Assembly: GCA_964453265.1 (NCBI GenBank)
Contig: CAYVNU010000009.1
Location: forward strand, 1 to 33,820
DNA: 33,820 nucleotides
Direction: 5' to 3'
Source of the DNA: CAYVNU01 sp964453265
Lineage (GTDB): Bacteria > Patescibacteriota > Doudnabacteria > UBA920
The notes under the pieces were generated by a model. The model was not told the origin of the DNA and ran no database searches. It saw only the letters and a program-made list of their open reading frames with translations. This document shows, piece after piece, positions 20,135-29,159 of this stretch (its first letter is position 1; every line of letters starts with the position of its first letter). The position numbers and the translations under genes are program-made.

Positions 20135-22375
20135 ATGAAAGTATTTTTACCTTTATCAGAAATACTAAAACTCACCAAGCCGCAAATTGCGGCTTTTAAA
20201 AAATTGAACCTATTAACTGCGCGCGATTTGCTTTTTAACTTGCCTTATAGATACTTAGACTTTTCTAAAACCGCCAAAATAAACCAGTTGCGGGCCGGGG
20301 AAAATTTTAGTATACAGGTAAAAATCAAGTCTATTAATTCTAGGTTTTCTTTTAAAAGCCGCATGTCTTTAGCCGAGGCTGTGGTTTCCGATGACACCGG
20401 GTCACTTAAGGTTACCTGGTTTAACCAAAGCTACTTGGCGCAAAGCTTAAAAGCCGGAGACGAAATATTTTTAGCCGGCCAACCGAATTTTTATAAAAAT
20501 ACTTTACAACTAACTAACCCCATATACGAAAAAGTCTCAGATTTCCCCGTGCATACTTCGCGTCTTGTGCCTGTCTACCATTTAACCAAAAATCTTTACC
20601 CTAGAACTTTAAGAAATGCCATTAAAGAAGTTTTTCCTCTTGCAGATGAACTACAAGATACACTACCCCAAAATGTGATAGACAATCAGAAGCTAATGGC
20701 AATAACCGAAGCAATTAAACTAAGTCATTTTCCCACTTCTAATGATGATGTAGCAAAAGCGCAAACGCGTTTTAACTTTGAAGAACTTTTCATTACTCAA
20801 ATTTTGGCGCAAAAACATAAGCTAGAAAATCTTAAAAAAGGCGCTTTTAAAATTAAATTCGACCAAAAACTAATAAAAACATTTGTTGAAAGCTTGCCTT
20901 TTAAGCTTACTTTTGAGCAAAAACAAGCGGCTTGGGAAATTTTACAAGACTTGGAAAAACCAGAGCCTATGAACAGACTGCTTGAGGGCGATGTCGGCAG
21001 TGGTAAAACTTTAGTCGCTTTAATTGCCGCCTTGCAGGCAATTGCTGATGGATTTCAGGTTGCTCTTTTAACACCCACAGAAATTTTAGCTTCCCAACAT
21101 TTTTCCACCTGCCAAAAACTGCTAAAGACTCCAAAAACGCACGGCCGTGCGTTTTTGGAGTCTTTTATCTTAACTAATAACTTTTCTGCTTCGTCTGAAA
21201 ATCCATTGCAAAAAAAAGATTTAGAAAATCAAATAAAAAAAGGTGTCCCCGGTTTATTTATTGGCACTCACGCTTTAATTCAAAAAAATATTAAATTTAA
21301 AAAGTTAGCCCTGGTTATAATAGATGAACAACACCGCTTTGGCGTAAAGCAACGCGCTCATTTAGTAAAATCCGGAAAAAAAGTCCCCCATCTCCTATCC
21401 CTCTCCGCAACCCCAATCCCCCGTACTTTAAAACTAGCTTTAACCGGCGAGCTAGATATTTCTATAATTAAAACCAAGCCTCTAGGTAGAAAACCAATCA
21501 TTACAAAGTTAGTTGGAAATATCGGCAGGCAAAAAACTTACCAATTCATAAGCCAGGAAATAAAAAATGGGCGTCAGGCTTTTGTTATTACCCCGCTTAT
21601 TGAAGAAGGTGAAAGCGATACTAAATCTGCAAAAACGGAATTTGAAAGTCTGCTTAAGGTATTTCCACACTTATCCGCCTATAGCCCTAAAGGGCAATTG
21701 GGCGCCGCGCCTGCAACGCATATGCGTAAGCATTTCGGGCAGGGATCCGCCTCAATGCCCCTCGGAGACGGGGCTTTTGACGGAAAAATTGGCCTTCTGC
21801 ACGGCAAAATGAAAGGGGCTGAGAAAGAAGCGGTTATGACAGCTTTTTTAAGGAAAGAAGTCCAAATTTTGGTTTCTACTTCGGTTGTAGAAGTGGGTGT
21901 AGACGTTCCCAATGCCAGCGTTATGCTTATAGAAGGCGCGGAACGCTTTGGCCTTTCCCAACTTCACCAATTCCGCGGTCGCGTCGGCCGCAGTGACCAC
22001 CAAAGTTACTGCTTTTTATTTATGAGCAATAAAGAATCAACCCCTGCATCACCGGGCGGCAAAATAGTTTTCGACCCCAGTGGAGAAACTATTTTGCCAA
22101 AAGAAAAAGACGAAACCCTAACCCGCCTCACCGCCTTTACCAAAACCACCGACGGCTTTGAACTTGCTGAACTAGATTTAAAACAACGTGGCTTTGGCAA
22201 ACTCTTTGGCCAAGAACAATCTGGGCTAGACTATAAATACTTTGACCCAGACTACTTAAACCTAATCCCCAAAGCCAGACAAGAAGCCAAAAAACTGCTA
22301 GCTGATGATTTTGAACTAAATAAACACCCCCTCCTAAAAGAAAAACTCCAAAACCAAACTGTTCATTTTGAATAG
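20135..22375 (+). CDS. recG: ATP-dependent DNA helicase RecG
   Basis: Helicase that reverses stalled replication forks and processes branched DNA. The 746-residue protein has the OB-fold wedge domain (about 60-150) and superfamily 2 motor motifs: Walker A GDVGSGKT at 285-292, TPTEILASQHF, DEQH at 397-400, LSATPIPRTL, GAERFGLSQLHQFRGRVGRS, and a C-terminal DGFELAELDLKQRGFG region where the common RGPG reads RGFG. It is longer than E. coli RecG (693). The excess is accounted for by three palindromic, in-frame insertions at motif-poor positions (near residues 331-344, 515-550 and 632-655); without them the length is near 680. It is followed by a palindromic terminator shared with convergent radA. 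Confidence 0.95.
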   Translation: MKVFLPLSEILKLTKPQIAAFKKLNLLTARDLLFNLPYRYLDFSKTAKINQLRAGENFSIQVKIKSINSRFSFKSRMSLAEAVVSDDTGSLKVTWFNQSYLAQSLKAGDEIFLAGQPNFYKNTLQLTNPIYEKVSDFPVHTSRLVPVYHLTKNLYPRTLRNAIKEVFPLADELQDTLPQNVIDNQKLMAITEAIKLSHFPTSNDDVAKAQTRFNFEELFITQILAQKHKLENLKKGAFKIKFDQKLIKTFVESLPFKLTFEQKQAAWEILQDLEKPEPMNRLLEGDVGSGKTLVALIAALQAIADGFQVALLTPTEILASQHFSTCQKLLKTPKTHGRAFLESFILTNNFSASSENPLQKKDLENQIKKGVPGLFIGTHALIQKNIKFKKLALVIIDEQHRFGVKQRAHLVKSGKKVPHLLSLSATPIPRTLKLALTGELDISIIKTKPLGRKPIITKLVGNIGRQKTYQFISQEIKNGRQAFVITPLIEEGESDTKSAKTEFESLLKVFPHLSAYSPKGQLGAAPATHMRKHFGQGSASMPLGDGAFDGKIGLLHGKMKGAEKEAVMTAFLRKEVQILVSTSVVEVGVDVPNASVMLIEGAERFGLSQLHQFRGRVGRSDHQSYCFLFMSNKESTPASPGGKIVFDPSGETILPKEKDETLTRLTAFTKTTDGFELAELDLKQRGFGKLFGQEQSGLDYKYFDPDYLNLIPKARQEAKKLLADDFELNKHPLLKEKLQNQTVHFE
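21124..21165. repeat. 42-nt perfect palindrome inside recG
   Basis: Positions 21124-21144 are exactly complementary to 21145-21165, 21 bp with no loop. The centre, AAAAACGCACGG and its reverse complement, is identical to the centre of the palindrome after recG at 22381-22412. Its 42 nt equal 14 codons, and the encoded TPKTHGRAFLESF sits where other RecG proteins have no such residues. It is read as an in-frame insertion. Confidence 0.9.
21684..21774. repeat. multi-hairpin in-frame insertion in recG
   Basis: This stretch contains GCCCTAAAGGGC (21684-21695), ACGCATATGCGT (21716-21727) and GCCCC...GGGGC (21757-21761 with 21770-21774). It encodes about 35 extra residues, rich in Gly/Ala/Pro/Met, between FPHL and KIGLLHGKMKG, which are adjacent in typical RecG. 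GCCCTAAAGGGC is shared with the element after tRNA-Ser (TGA). Confidence 0.75.
22058..22098. repeat. AAAATAG...CTATTTT hairpin repeat inside recG
   Basis: GGCAAAATAGTTT (22058-22070) and AAACTATTTTGCC (22086-22098) are perfect 13-bp arms around TCGACCCCAGTGGAG. It encodes GGKIVFDPSGETILP, extra to the family. A sister copy lies in the spacer at 13487-13524. Confidence 0.8.
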
Positions 22376-22380
22376 CAAAA

Positions 22381-22412
22381 CATTAAAAACGCACGGCCGT
22401 GCGTTTTTAATG
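22381..22412. terminator. bidirectional palindromic terminator between recG and radA
   Basis: A 32-nt perfect palindrome (16-bp arms, CATTAAAAACGCACGG and its complement) lies 5 nt after the recG stop and about 60 nt from the end of convergent radA. A/T tracts flank both sides, so it can stop transcription from either strand. Its 24-nt centre is the same as in the intragenic recG palindrome. Confidence 0.8.
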
Positions 22413-22473
22413 AAAACAAAAGATTGTTAGATTAATTAATTTTCAAGCAAAACTTACTTAACATTTAATAAAA

Positions 22474-23799
22474 TTAAATTTCTCTTGTAGCTTCCGCCAA
22501 AGTCTTTACTTGCGCAACTTTTATTTTAGTTACAACGGATATTTTACCTCTCGGGCAAATTATTTTTTTAAAACCAAGTTTTTCTGCTTCTTTTATTCTT
22601 TTTTCTAAATTCGGCACAAACCTAACTTCGCCGGAAAGGCCGAGTTCGCCTACTACAACTGTATCCTCTATTACCTGGTCTTTTATGCTGGAAATTATCG
22701 CCAAAGCTACGGCCAAATCCGCAGCTGGTTCTTCTATTTTAAGTCCCCCAACTACGTTTATATAAACATCTTGATTACTTAAATTCATACCCGCTCGCTT
22801 TGAAAGGATCGCGATAATCAACTGTAAGCGGTTAGCATCGTACCCACTACCTGTACGTTTAGGGTAACCAAAATTACTTACCGATGTTAAGGCTTGAATT
22901 TCTAAAAGCAAAGCTCTGCTTCCTTCCATTACTGATGTTATAATGTTGCCGGATGCTTTTATACTATCTTCTCCCAAAAACAACTGCGAAGGGTTTTTTA
23001 CTTCAACCAAACCCTCTCCTAACATTTCAAACACACCAACCTCGTTAGTTGTACCAAAACGGTTTTTTACGCACCTTAAAATGCGCAAATTCGCAAACCT
23101 GTCGCCTTCTAAGTACAAAACCGTATCTACCATATGTTCCAAAGTTTTTGGACCGGCTAAGTAGCCTTCTTTGGTTACGTGACCAATAATTAAAAACGCA
23201 ATATTATTTTGTTTAGCCACTTGCATAACTTTTTGCACCGCATTGGTAACCTGCGCTACGCCGCCTGCCACACCCGTAGCTTCCTGGCTATACATAGTTT
23301 GTATGGAATCTACAATAACTAAGTCAGGTTTAACTTCTAAAACTGTAGCCAAGACTGTTTCTAAATCGGTTTCGGCTAAAACTTGAAGTTGATGATTTTT
23401 GTTTATGCGGCTAGCTCTAAGTTTAATTTGCCCGGCTGACTCTTCGCCGGAAACATACAAAACCGAATTTGATGATATATTCATCGATATCTGTAGAGCA
23501 AGTGTTGATTTTCCTATACCCGGATCGCCGCCGAGCAATACTAAACTTCCCGGCACTAAACCGCCGCCAAGTACGTCGTCAAACTCGCCTATTTCGGTTT
23601 TTATCCGCAATTTACTATCTATATTTAAAGACCCCAAATCCACAGGTGAAGAAGGCACCGCACTAGTTACCTGTGACTTGTTATTAGTTATTTGTTTTAA
23701 GGTACTCCACTCTCCACAATTCGGGCATTTGCCTTGAAAAGTCGGGGTTCTAAAACCGCAGGAGGAACACTTATGCATTGTGGCTTGGGATTTGGCCAT
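22474..23799 (-). CDS. radA: DNA repair protein RadA (Sms)
   Basis: Lon/RecA-related branch-migration ATPase acting in recombination. The 441-residue protein has an N-terminal four-cysteine zinc finger (C11, C14, C25, C28), the RecA-like core with Walker A GDPGIGKS at 91-98 and Walker B LVIVDSIQTM near 160, the RadA-specific KNRFG at 245-249, and the Lon-protease-like C-terminal domain (YINVVGGLKIEEPAADLAVA). Normal length and all signature motifs. A weak AGGA lies 8 nt before the ATG. It converges on recG. Confidence 0.97.
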   Translation of the reverse strand: MAKSQATMHKCSSCGFRTPTFQGKCPNCGEWSTLKQITNNKSQVTSAVPSSPVDLGSLNIDSKLRIKTEIGEFDDVLGGGLVPGSLVLLGGDPGIGKSTLALQISMNISSNSVLYVSGEESAGQIKLRASRINKNHQLQVLAETDLETVLATVLEVKPDLVIVDSIQTMYSQEATGVAGGVAQVTNAVQKVMQVAKQNNIAFLIIGHVTKEGYLAGPKTLEHMVDTVLYLEGDRFANLRILRCVKNRFGTTNEVGVFEMLGEGLVEVKNPSQLFLGEDSIKASGNIITSVMEGSRALLLEIQALTSVSNFGYPKRTGSGYDANRLQLIIAILSKRAGMNLSNQDVYINVVGGLKIEEPAADLAVALAIISSIKDQVIEDTVVVGELGLSGEVRFVPNLEKRIKEAEKLGFKKIICPRGKISVVTKIKVAQVKTLAEATREI

Positions 23800-23882
23800 A
23801 AAAAAATTCCTAATTATTCTAATTGTACTAATTGAACTAAATAATGTCCAATGCCCAATTAATCATTAGATATTGGTAATTT

Positions 23883-23910
23883 TTAGAGGTTAGAAATTAG
23901 AGATTAGAAA
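23883..23910. repeat. degenerate heptad array (TTAGARN)
   Basis: TTAGAGG, TTAGAAA, TTAGAGA and TTAGAAA lie in exact 7-bp register in the spacer upstream of radA. The unit differs from those elsewhere, while the period is constant. Confidence 0.75.
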
Positions 23911-23920
23911 TTTAATAAAG

Positions 23921-24055
23921 ATTCCTCGCAGCAGAGCTGACGAGGTATTGAGTTTCAGAAAACATCTATTACCTCGGAGCAGAGCTCCGAGGTAATAAAC
24001 CTGTATTTCCGTCCGCCTCTGGCGGAAGCTCCCTGCCTACCGGCAGGCAGGCTTA
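23921..24055. repeat. cluster of palindromes in the radA/propeller spacer
   Basis: The 343-nt spacer 23800-24142 has no gene. It holds two tandem versions of one palindrome: 23921-23949 (decayed, CCTCG...CGAGG) and 23967-23997 (perfect, TATTACCTCGGAG-cagag-CTCCGAGGTAATA). These are followed by GTCCGCC-tct-GGCGGA (24011-24026) and CCTGCC-tacc-GGCAGG (24032-24047). The second palindrome may terminate a transcript. The others belong to the GC-rich repeat family. Confidence 0.75.
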
Positions 24056-24142
24056 GGCCCTGAAAATGATATGCAAGGATGTCATTTCTCTCGCTCTACG
24101 TCGCGAATAAAAGAAAAAACAGTAAAAATAAATTAATTTTAT

Positions 24143-25339
24143 TTATTTCGACAAATCCAAATAATATAAACCACCGTCTTGGGCGTTTCTAAAGAAAAGC
24201 TTGTTGGAATTCAAGTTTAAAAATAAATCCCTACCGTCCAAGCTTTGGCTAGGAAAATTATATTCAACTTTCTCAAAAGTCGAAGTATTAAATTTATAAA
24301 AATTATCTGTTGTTAAAGCACTTCCCAAACTTGACTGCGTTGGCACAGCCACATAAATTGTCTGGCTATCTTTGTCCCATACTGCTTTTTCAGGAGTTGA
24401 AAAAATCCCTAAATTCTTTACCTCTCCGGAATACAAATCATAATACCACAACTGATACTGCTGGGTTGTAGAATTTTTTTTGCCGAATAAAAACTTTTTA
24501 CTATCCGGGCTCCATAATACTCCATAATTATAGCCTTCCTTAACTAAACTTCTCCAAATTTTAGCATCTGGAGTTGTAAGACCGATCTCATTAACAAAAT
24601 CAGGATTATTTTCTTTAAAATATAGAACATTTAAACCATCCGGTGAGACATGAACCTGGGCATTTTTATTCCACATTTCACCTATTTTCTGATAATTCTT
24701 ACCGTCTGGGTTTGATACATTTACAGTATCGCGCTTATTTGGATCGGGGTAATTCCAAATGTAATATATTTTATCCGCGTTCGGTAAAAAATCAAGGGAA
24801 CTTATGCTAACCGGCAAATCTATAAACATACTATTTCTGCTGTCAAAAAAACTCCAAGTTTTTTTACCGTTAAAATTTAATTCCGCAATAAAATTATCGC
24901 CTTTTTGGGGCCATAAAATTTTAGTTATATTATTTTTAACCGGAATTTCCAGTTGTTTCTTTGATGAAACTACAATCTGGCCGCCACTGTCTTCAATTGA
25001 AGCCTGAAATAACTGGCCTTGCTTATTAAAATAGGTTATACCATTTCCGTTATAAAATAAAACTGGGGAAATCACTTGATCGTCTATTAACTTATAAGCT
25101 TGAGCGGAAGAATTTGAGTTATTGTTATTGCTATCAACAGGATTTTGATTCTGGCTGTTACCCAAAGCGCTCGCATCTATCCCAGCATTTTGAACTGTAC
25201 TACTAGCCTGACTATTACTATCAACTTGCTTAGAAATAGTATTTTTACTTCCAGAATATTTTGAGTAAATTAAAAACCCCAAAGTTCCGACTATGAGTAA
25301 AAAAATTGCTCCCAAAATTGCGATTGCTTTTTTATTCAT
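24143..25339 (-). CDS. membrane-anchored beta-propeller protein (TolB/WD40-like)
   Basis: A 398-residue protein with an N-terminal membrane anchor (residues 5-25, AIAILGAIFLLIVGTLGFLI), a Ser/Asn/Gln-rich linker to about 80, then repeated four-strand blades carrying the PD40/TolB-like pattern (VHVSPDGLNVLYFKE, LWSPDSKKFLFGKK, AVWDKDSQTIYVAV). The propeller should face the outside and act in protein binding or scaffolding. It is the last gene of the secretion-like operon on this strand. A 9-bp inverted repeat lies upstream. Function in the machine is inference from position. Confidence 0.75.
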   Translation of the reverse strand: MNKKAIAILGAIFLLIVGTLGFLIYSKYSGSKNTISKQVDSNSQASSTVQNAGIDASALGNSQNQNPVDSNNNNSNSSAQAYKLIDDQVISPVLFYNGNGITYFNKQGQLFQASIEDSGGQIVVSSKKQLEIPVKNNITKILWPQKGDNFIAELNFNGKKTWSFFDSRNSMFIDLPVSISSLDFLPNADKIYYIWNYPDPNKRDTVNVSNPDGKNYQKIGEMWNKNAQVHVSPDGLNVLYFKENNPDFVNEIGLTTPDAKIWRSLVKEGYNYGVLWSPDSKKFLFGKKNSTTQQYQLWYYDLYSGEVKNLGIFSTPEKAVWDKDSQTIYVAVPTQSSLGSALTTDNFYKFNTSTFEKVEYNFPSQSLDGRDLFLNLNSNKLFFRNAQDGGLYYLDLSK

Positions 25340-25367
25340 GTAAAAAATATTGAAACTATTTTAGTAA

Positions 25368-25391
25368 GTTAAAGAAGCGCCGTTCTTTAAC
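25368..25391. repeat. GTTAAAGAA/TTCTTTAAC inverted repeat
   Basis: A perfect 9-bp inverted repeat with a GCGCCG centre lies between the VirB8-like gene and the propeller gene. No T-tract follows it on the minus strand, so it is a possible operator or mRNA-processing hairpin rather than a clear terminator. Confidence 0.6.
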
Positions 25392-25438
25392 AACGAATTA
25401 ATTTTCAAAATTGTTTTTTTCATATTTATTTATCAAAC

Positions 25439-25999
25439 TTATTTTATTTTTTGTATCAAAATATCGTTTACCAGCCAATTTTTTCCACTGGGTACTAACT
25501 CCACGGTAATTTTTACGTCGTATGAGTTAAATATATTTTCTGTTCTAGGAGAAATTTGCAAATTTTGATCTGATACTTTTTCCTCAACTTTTGCGTCCAT
25601 ATAAACTTTCAGCAAATTTGAAAGCGGATATTTATAAGAAAAAGTTTCGGGTTTTGCCTGAGTTTCTTTCTGGTAACCAACAGGCGTTGATGTCTCCAGT
25701 GAACTTACAGTTTCTTTCGTCTTATTTTGAAAGTTAACAGTCTGATAATCACCTAAAGCCGTCAAGTTGCTAAAATCTGCATAACCATATGTATTATACA
25801 AATTAATAAAGTTTTTTACAAATTCCTTAACTTTTGTTTCATCTGATTGGCTTAAAACGTAATCAGGCAGATTTGTTTGGGTATTATCTACAGGTTTTTG
25901 ACTACTTTTGTTGGTAAGCCCTCTAACTATTAAAAAAAATAACCCGCAAACCAACAAAAAACCGAATAAGTACAATAATATTTTATTTGTTTTTGACAT
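25439..25999 (-). CDS. single-TM protein with NTF2-like extracytoplasmic domain (VirB8/TcpC-like)
   Basis: A 186-residue bitopic protein: membrane helix at 9-27 (LLYLFGFLLVCGLFFLIVR), a linker, then a domain starting DETKVKEFVKNFINLYNTYG whose helix-then-sheet pattern, ending in SYDVKITVELVPSGKNWLVNDILI, resembles the NTF2-like periplasmic domain of VirB8 and TcpC. Such proteins nucleate the assembly of type IV secretion complexes. The match is by fold pattern only. It lies between the transglycosylase protein and the propeller gene, with short spacers, consistent with one operon. Confidence 0.6.
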   Translation of the reverse strand: MSKTNKILLYLFGFLLVCGLFFLIVRGLTNKSSQKPVDNTQTNLPDYVLSQSDETKVKEFVKNFINLYNTYGYADFSNLTALGDYQTVNFQNKTKETVSSLETSTPVGYQKETQAKPETFSYKYPLSNLLKVYMDAKVEEKVSDQNLQISPRTENIFNSYDVKITVELVPSGKNWLVNDILIQKIK

Positions 26000-26060
26000 T
26001 TTGTTATTTTCTTATTTAAATTAAAGTTTATTAATTGGTTATTATTTTTTACTCATAAAA

Positions 26061-29000
26061 TTATTGGGCGTTATTTATACACATATTATATAACGCCATG
26101 CGCTCTGAAACAAATTTAGCTTGCGATGAACTAGCTCCCACGTATGCCGCGAATGCGCCGGCAATATCGCCGGGTTTATTTTTTAAATCGCGACTGAATT
26201 TCTCAGCTGTTAAATCTAAACTTGTTTGGGGATTTAAAAAATCATTCACACCATAAAAGCTGGTTCCAAAAGGAGTACGGCTGGGAAAATTTAAACTTTG
26301 CCAGCGACGAAAATCATTAGGAATTTGAGCGTAACGTTTTTGAAATATTGTCCACTGAGTCAATCCAATACCATAAGAACAATGATCCCAATCAAAAGGA
26401 AAACCCTCAAAATACTTATTACTCTGTTTGCCATTGGGACAATACTGTGGTTGTCCGTTATAAGCGCAATCGCAACCAACAACATCAGCTTGTCCAGCAG
26501 ATTCTTTTTGAATGACCACTCTTAGCATACAGCCCGGGACATTTGGAAATTTTTGCACGCTGGTGTTAATAGCGGAAACCCAAGAACCGGTTGAGAGTAA
26601 TCCGCCCGGTGAAATAGGCTCAACCTGATTTGAAACAAAAGATTTAATATTGCCAATATCCAAATATTCGCAAATTCCTCCACCCGAGGCTGTCTCAGAA
26701 ACACTGCCTCCGGTCATGGAAATAAAAATTCTCTTTGTTACTTCTCCGGAATTACAGCCGGCTAATAAAATTAACAAAAGCAATAACAACGCGTAAATAA
26801 ACGGCATTAAGTTTGCCGCAATCGTAACCATTTTTTGCCAGGGGCTTAAAGGAAAGAGTTTAGGATCGCGCCTGTGTCCAAATATCCAATACGCATCCAT
26901 AATTAACGCTCCGACAAAAAAATCAAACCCGCTAAAAAAAGTAGCAGCTGAAATTGCAAAACCATAATTCCAAACCTTAGCACTGGCCTGACCCAAGCCT
27001 TTTTTAGCCAAATCTGATTTTTTGTCCGCGATTCTTTTGACTTGTTTTACAACAGGCGGAACAAACCTATCTAAAAGCGAACCTTCTTCTTGCTGGTCAT
27101 TATTTGAGTCATCACTACTTTCATCGGGCTCTGCGTTTTGGTCTAAAATATTTTCGCCTGACTTATTTAAAACATCTTGTTTATTTTCCCCATCCTCCGA
27201 TGATGTTTTTGACTCAGTCTGCGGGTTTGTTTTTAAAGATTTTGTACTTGAATTTGCTGAAGTCTTTTCAGGGAAATTGTTTAAACCTAAATTTTTCGGT
27301 TTTTGAATAGCACCTGATTCTTGCTGTCTGTCTTTTGGTCGATTAAGTTCATTTAAAACTGGTTTTTGATTTTTCGCATTTTTTAAAGCCGCGTCATTGG
27401 CGTCAAGCCTGTTTTTAATATCTTTAAATTTGGAATCTAGTGGCTCTGCAACCGCCTGTTGCTTAATTTCATTTTCAGGAACTTGAGGGTTTAAATTTAA
27501 TTTAGGATTGTTTTTAGCTGTTAATTTTTGATCTTCAGTTCCTAAAGAATTAGAGCTATTAACTGCTAGCGGTTTGGCTGAAATCGAATCCAGACCCGCC
27601 CTTTCAACTCCCTGAATATTTTTTCTTCCGTCTAACTTTTCCGGCTGCTGTAAAACCTCTTTATCTTTGTCTGTTTGCCCGGCTGTTATATTTTTATCCG
27701 GCTGCTGAAGTTTATTTTTTTCAGGAACTGCTGCTGAAGTAATGTTTTCTGAATCTGTTTGACTTAATTGAGCATCCTGCTTTGTTTTCTGCTTTGCATC
27801 AAACTTTGCATCAACTGCTTTTGGGGATTTTTCTAAAACAGCCGCCTCATTCTTCTTTGAAACTTGGTTATCTGCCTTGGCTTCTATAGAAGCATTTTGT
27901 GATGAATCTATTTCAGCTGACGCGCTGTTTTTTATTTTATTTTCGAGCGTTTCTTGTTCTGCAATTTCACTCTCTTCTGCCTGACTAACAAACGGCTTTG
28001 AAACACTGGCATTAGCCTGAATGTCTTGGCCTGCCGCAGCTTGATTTTGAAAATTTATATTTTCCGAAGATTCCGTTTGGGCACTGCCTTGTACTTGAGT
28101 GTTTACAGAACCCAAATTCTCTTCTGCGCTGTTAATAACAGATTGTGATTTTACTGATGTTTGTGTACTAATTGATGGGCTGGCGCCTGCTTTTGCAGTA
28201 CCGGATACAGAAACATCTTGCTCTAAACTGGCATTAGAATTCACCAATTCTGAAACCTGGTTTACATTAGCTTCTAAACCCGGCTTGGTAACTAAAAACT
28301 CTTCGGTACCTGGTCCTGACACAGCCGAAGAGACCGTAGCATTTTCCGAAGCTCTAAACTGATTTTCCTCAACTTGCTCTAAATTACCGCCCACAACAGC
28401 AGTGGCTTCATTAACTTCAAAATCTTGTTCTAGATCATTTATTTGTTTGGCCGTAAGTTTTGAGCTTGCCTGAAAATTTTGCCCGCTGGCATCTAGCTTA
28501 GCTTTATTAGCGGATACAGATGCTTTTTCAGCTGTTTGCTTAGGTTTTGTACCATTAAATTGTCCCGTAATTCCTTTTGAAAAATCTGTGACAACATTTT
28601 CAGCCAACCTGCCTATTCCTGAAGCGTTTGCCTGAACATTTCTGCCTGATGAAGAATTTTTAAATGCTTCTTCTTTTTTTGAATTTTCCTTTATGTCTTT
28701 TTCTTCCTGTGCGTTGCTGTCGTAAATTAAATTACGCGATAATCTAGCTTTTATATTCGGCTCTTGATTATTAAACAATTCCAGCCACAAATTTTCATCG
28801 GCTTTAAAAATTTTTTTAAAAGAACTCGGGATAGCAAAACTTAACTCTTTTTCCAAGACAAAAACTTCCTCAATTACAGCAGTTCTTCTGTCCTCTGTTC
28901 GAACTCTAACGCTGTCAAAAAGCCCAAAACCTTTGCCGTAAATTCTTACTCTTGAACCGGTTATAACATTAAAACTATCTGCCTTTCCAGGGTCCTTGCC

Positions 29001-29159
29001 ATCAACGCTAATACTTAATACTTGGACAAACTTACCAAATATAAATTTACCATCTCCTCCCACAATTAAAACAGCAGGCTTTGATTTTCCCGCTTGAGAA
29101 ATAGAATCACCGCCTTCTTGCGCGGTATCTAATTTTTCTTCCTCTAAATCCGTTGCCAT
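26061..29159 (-). CDS. large T4SS-associated membrane protein with lytic transglycosylase-like C-terminal domain
   Basis: A 1032-residue protein. Residues about 30-135 form an IPT/TIG-like beta domain (VITGSRVRIYGKGFGLFDSV). Residues about 140-710 are low-complexity, rich in Gln, Ser, Asn, Ala, Glu and Lys, and probably disordered. Two membrane helices follow near 731-753 and 782-801 (LMPFIYALLLLLLILLAGC). The C-terminal part (about 865-1030) looks like a lysozyme/SLT domain: catalytic glutamate E886 in VIQKESAG, GIGLTQWTIFQKRYAQ and AFAAYVGASS, plus several cysteines. It probably makes a hole in peptidoglycan for the machine, like VirB1 combined with a membrane scaffold. Its place directly after virB4 supports this. 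Confidence 0.75.
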   Translation of the reverse strand: MATDLEEEKLDTAQEGGDSISQAGKSKPAVLIVGGDGKFIFGKFVQVLSISVDGKDPGKADSFNVITGSRVRIYGKGFGLFDSVRVRTEDRRTAVIEEVFVLEKELSFAIPSSFKKIFKADENLWLELFNNQEPNIKARLSRNLIYDSNAQEEKDIKENSKKEEAFKNSSSGRNVQANASGIGRLAENVVTDFSKGITGQFNGTKPKQTAEKASVSANKAKLDASGQNFQASSKLTAKQINDLEQDFEVNEATAVVGGNLEQVEENQFRASENATVSSAVSGPGTEEFLVTKPGLEANVNQVSELVNSNASLEQDVSVSGTAKAGASPSISTQTSVKSQSVINSAEENLGSVNTQVQGSAQTESSENINFQNQAAAGQDIQANASVSKPFVSQAEESEIAEQETLENKIKNSASAEIDSSQNASIEAKADNQVSKKNEAAVLEKSPKAVDAKFDAKQKTKQDAQLSQTDSENITSAAVPEKNKLQQPDKNITAGQTDKDKEVLQQPEKLDGRKNIQGVERAGLDSISAKPLAVNSSNSLGTEDQKLTAKNNPKLNLNPQVPENEIKQQAVAEPLDSKFKDIKNRLDANDAALKNAKNQKPVLNELNRPKDRQQESGAIQKPKNLGLNNFPEKTSANSSTKSLKTNPQTESKTSSEDGENKQDVLNKSGENILDQNAEPDESSDDSNNDQQEEGSLLDRFVPPVVKQVKRIADKKSDLAKKGLGQASAKVWNYGFAISAATFFSGFDFFVGALIMDAYWIFGHRRDPKLFPLSPWQKMVTIAANLMPFIYALLLLLLILLAGCNSGEVTKRIFISMTGGSVSETASGGGICEYLDIGNIKSFVSNQVEPISPGGLLSTGSWVSAINTSVQKFPNVPGCMLRVVIQKESAGQADVVGCDCAYNGQPQYCPNGKQSNKYFEGFPFDWDHCSYGIGLTQWTIFQKRYAQIPNDFRRWQSLNFPSRTPFGTSFYGVNDFLNPQTSLDLTAEKFSRDLKNKPGDIAGAFAAYVGASSSQAKFVSERMALYNMCINNAQ

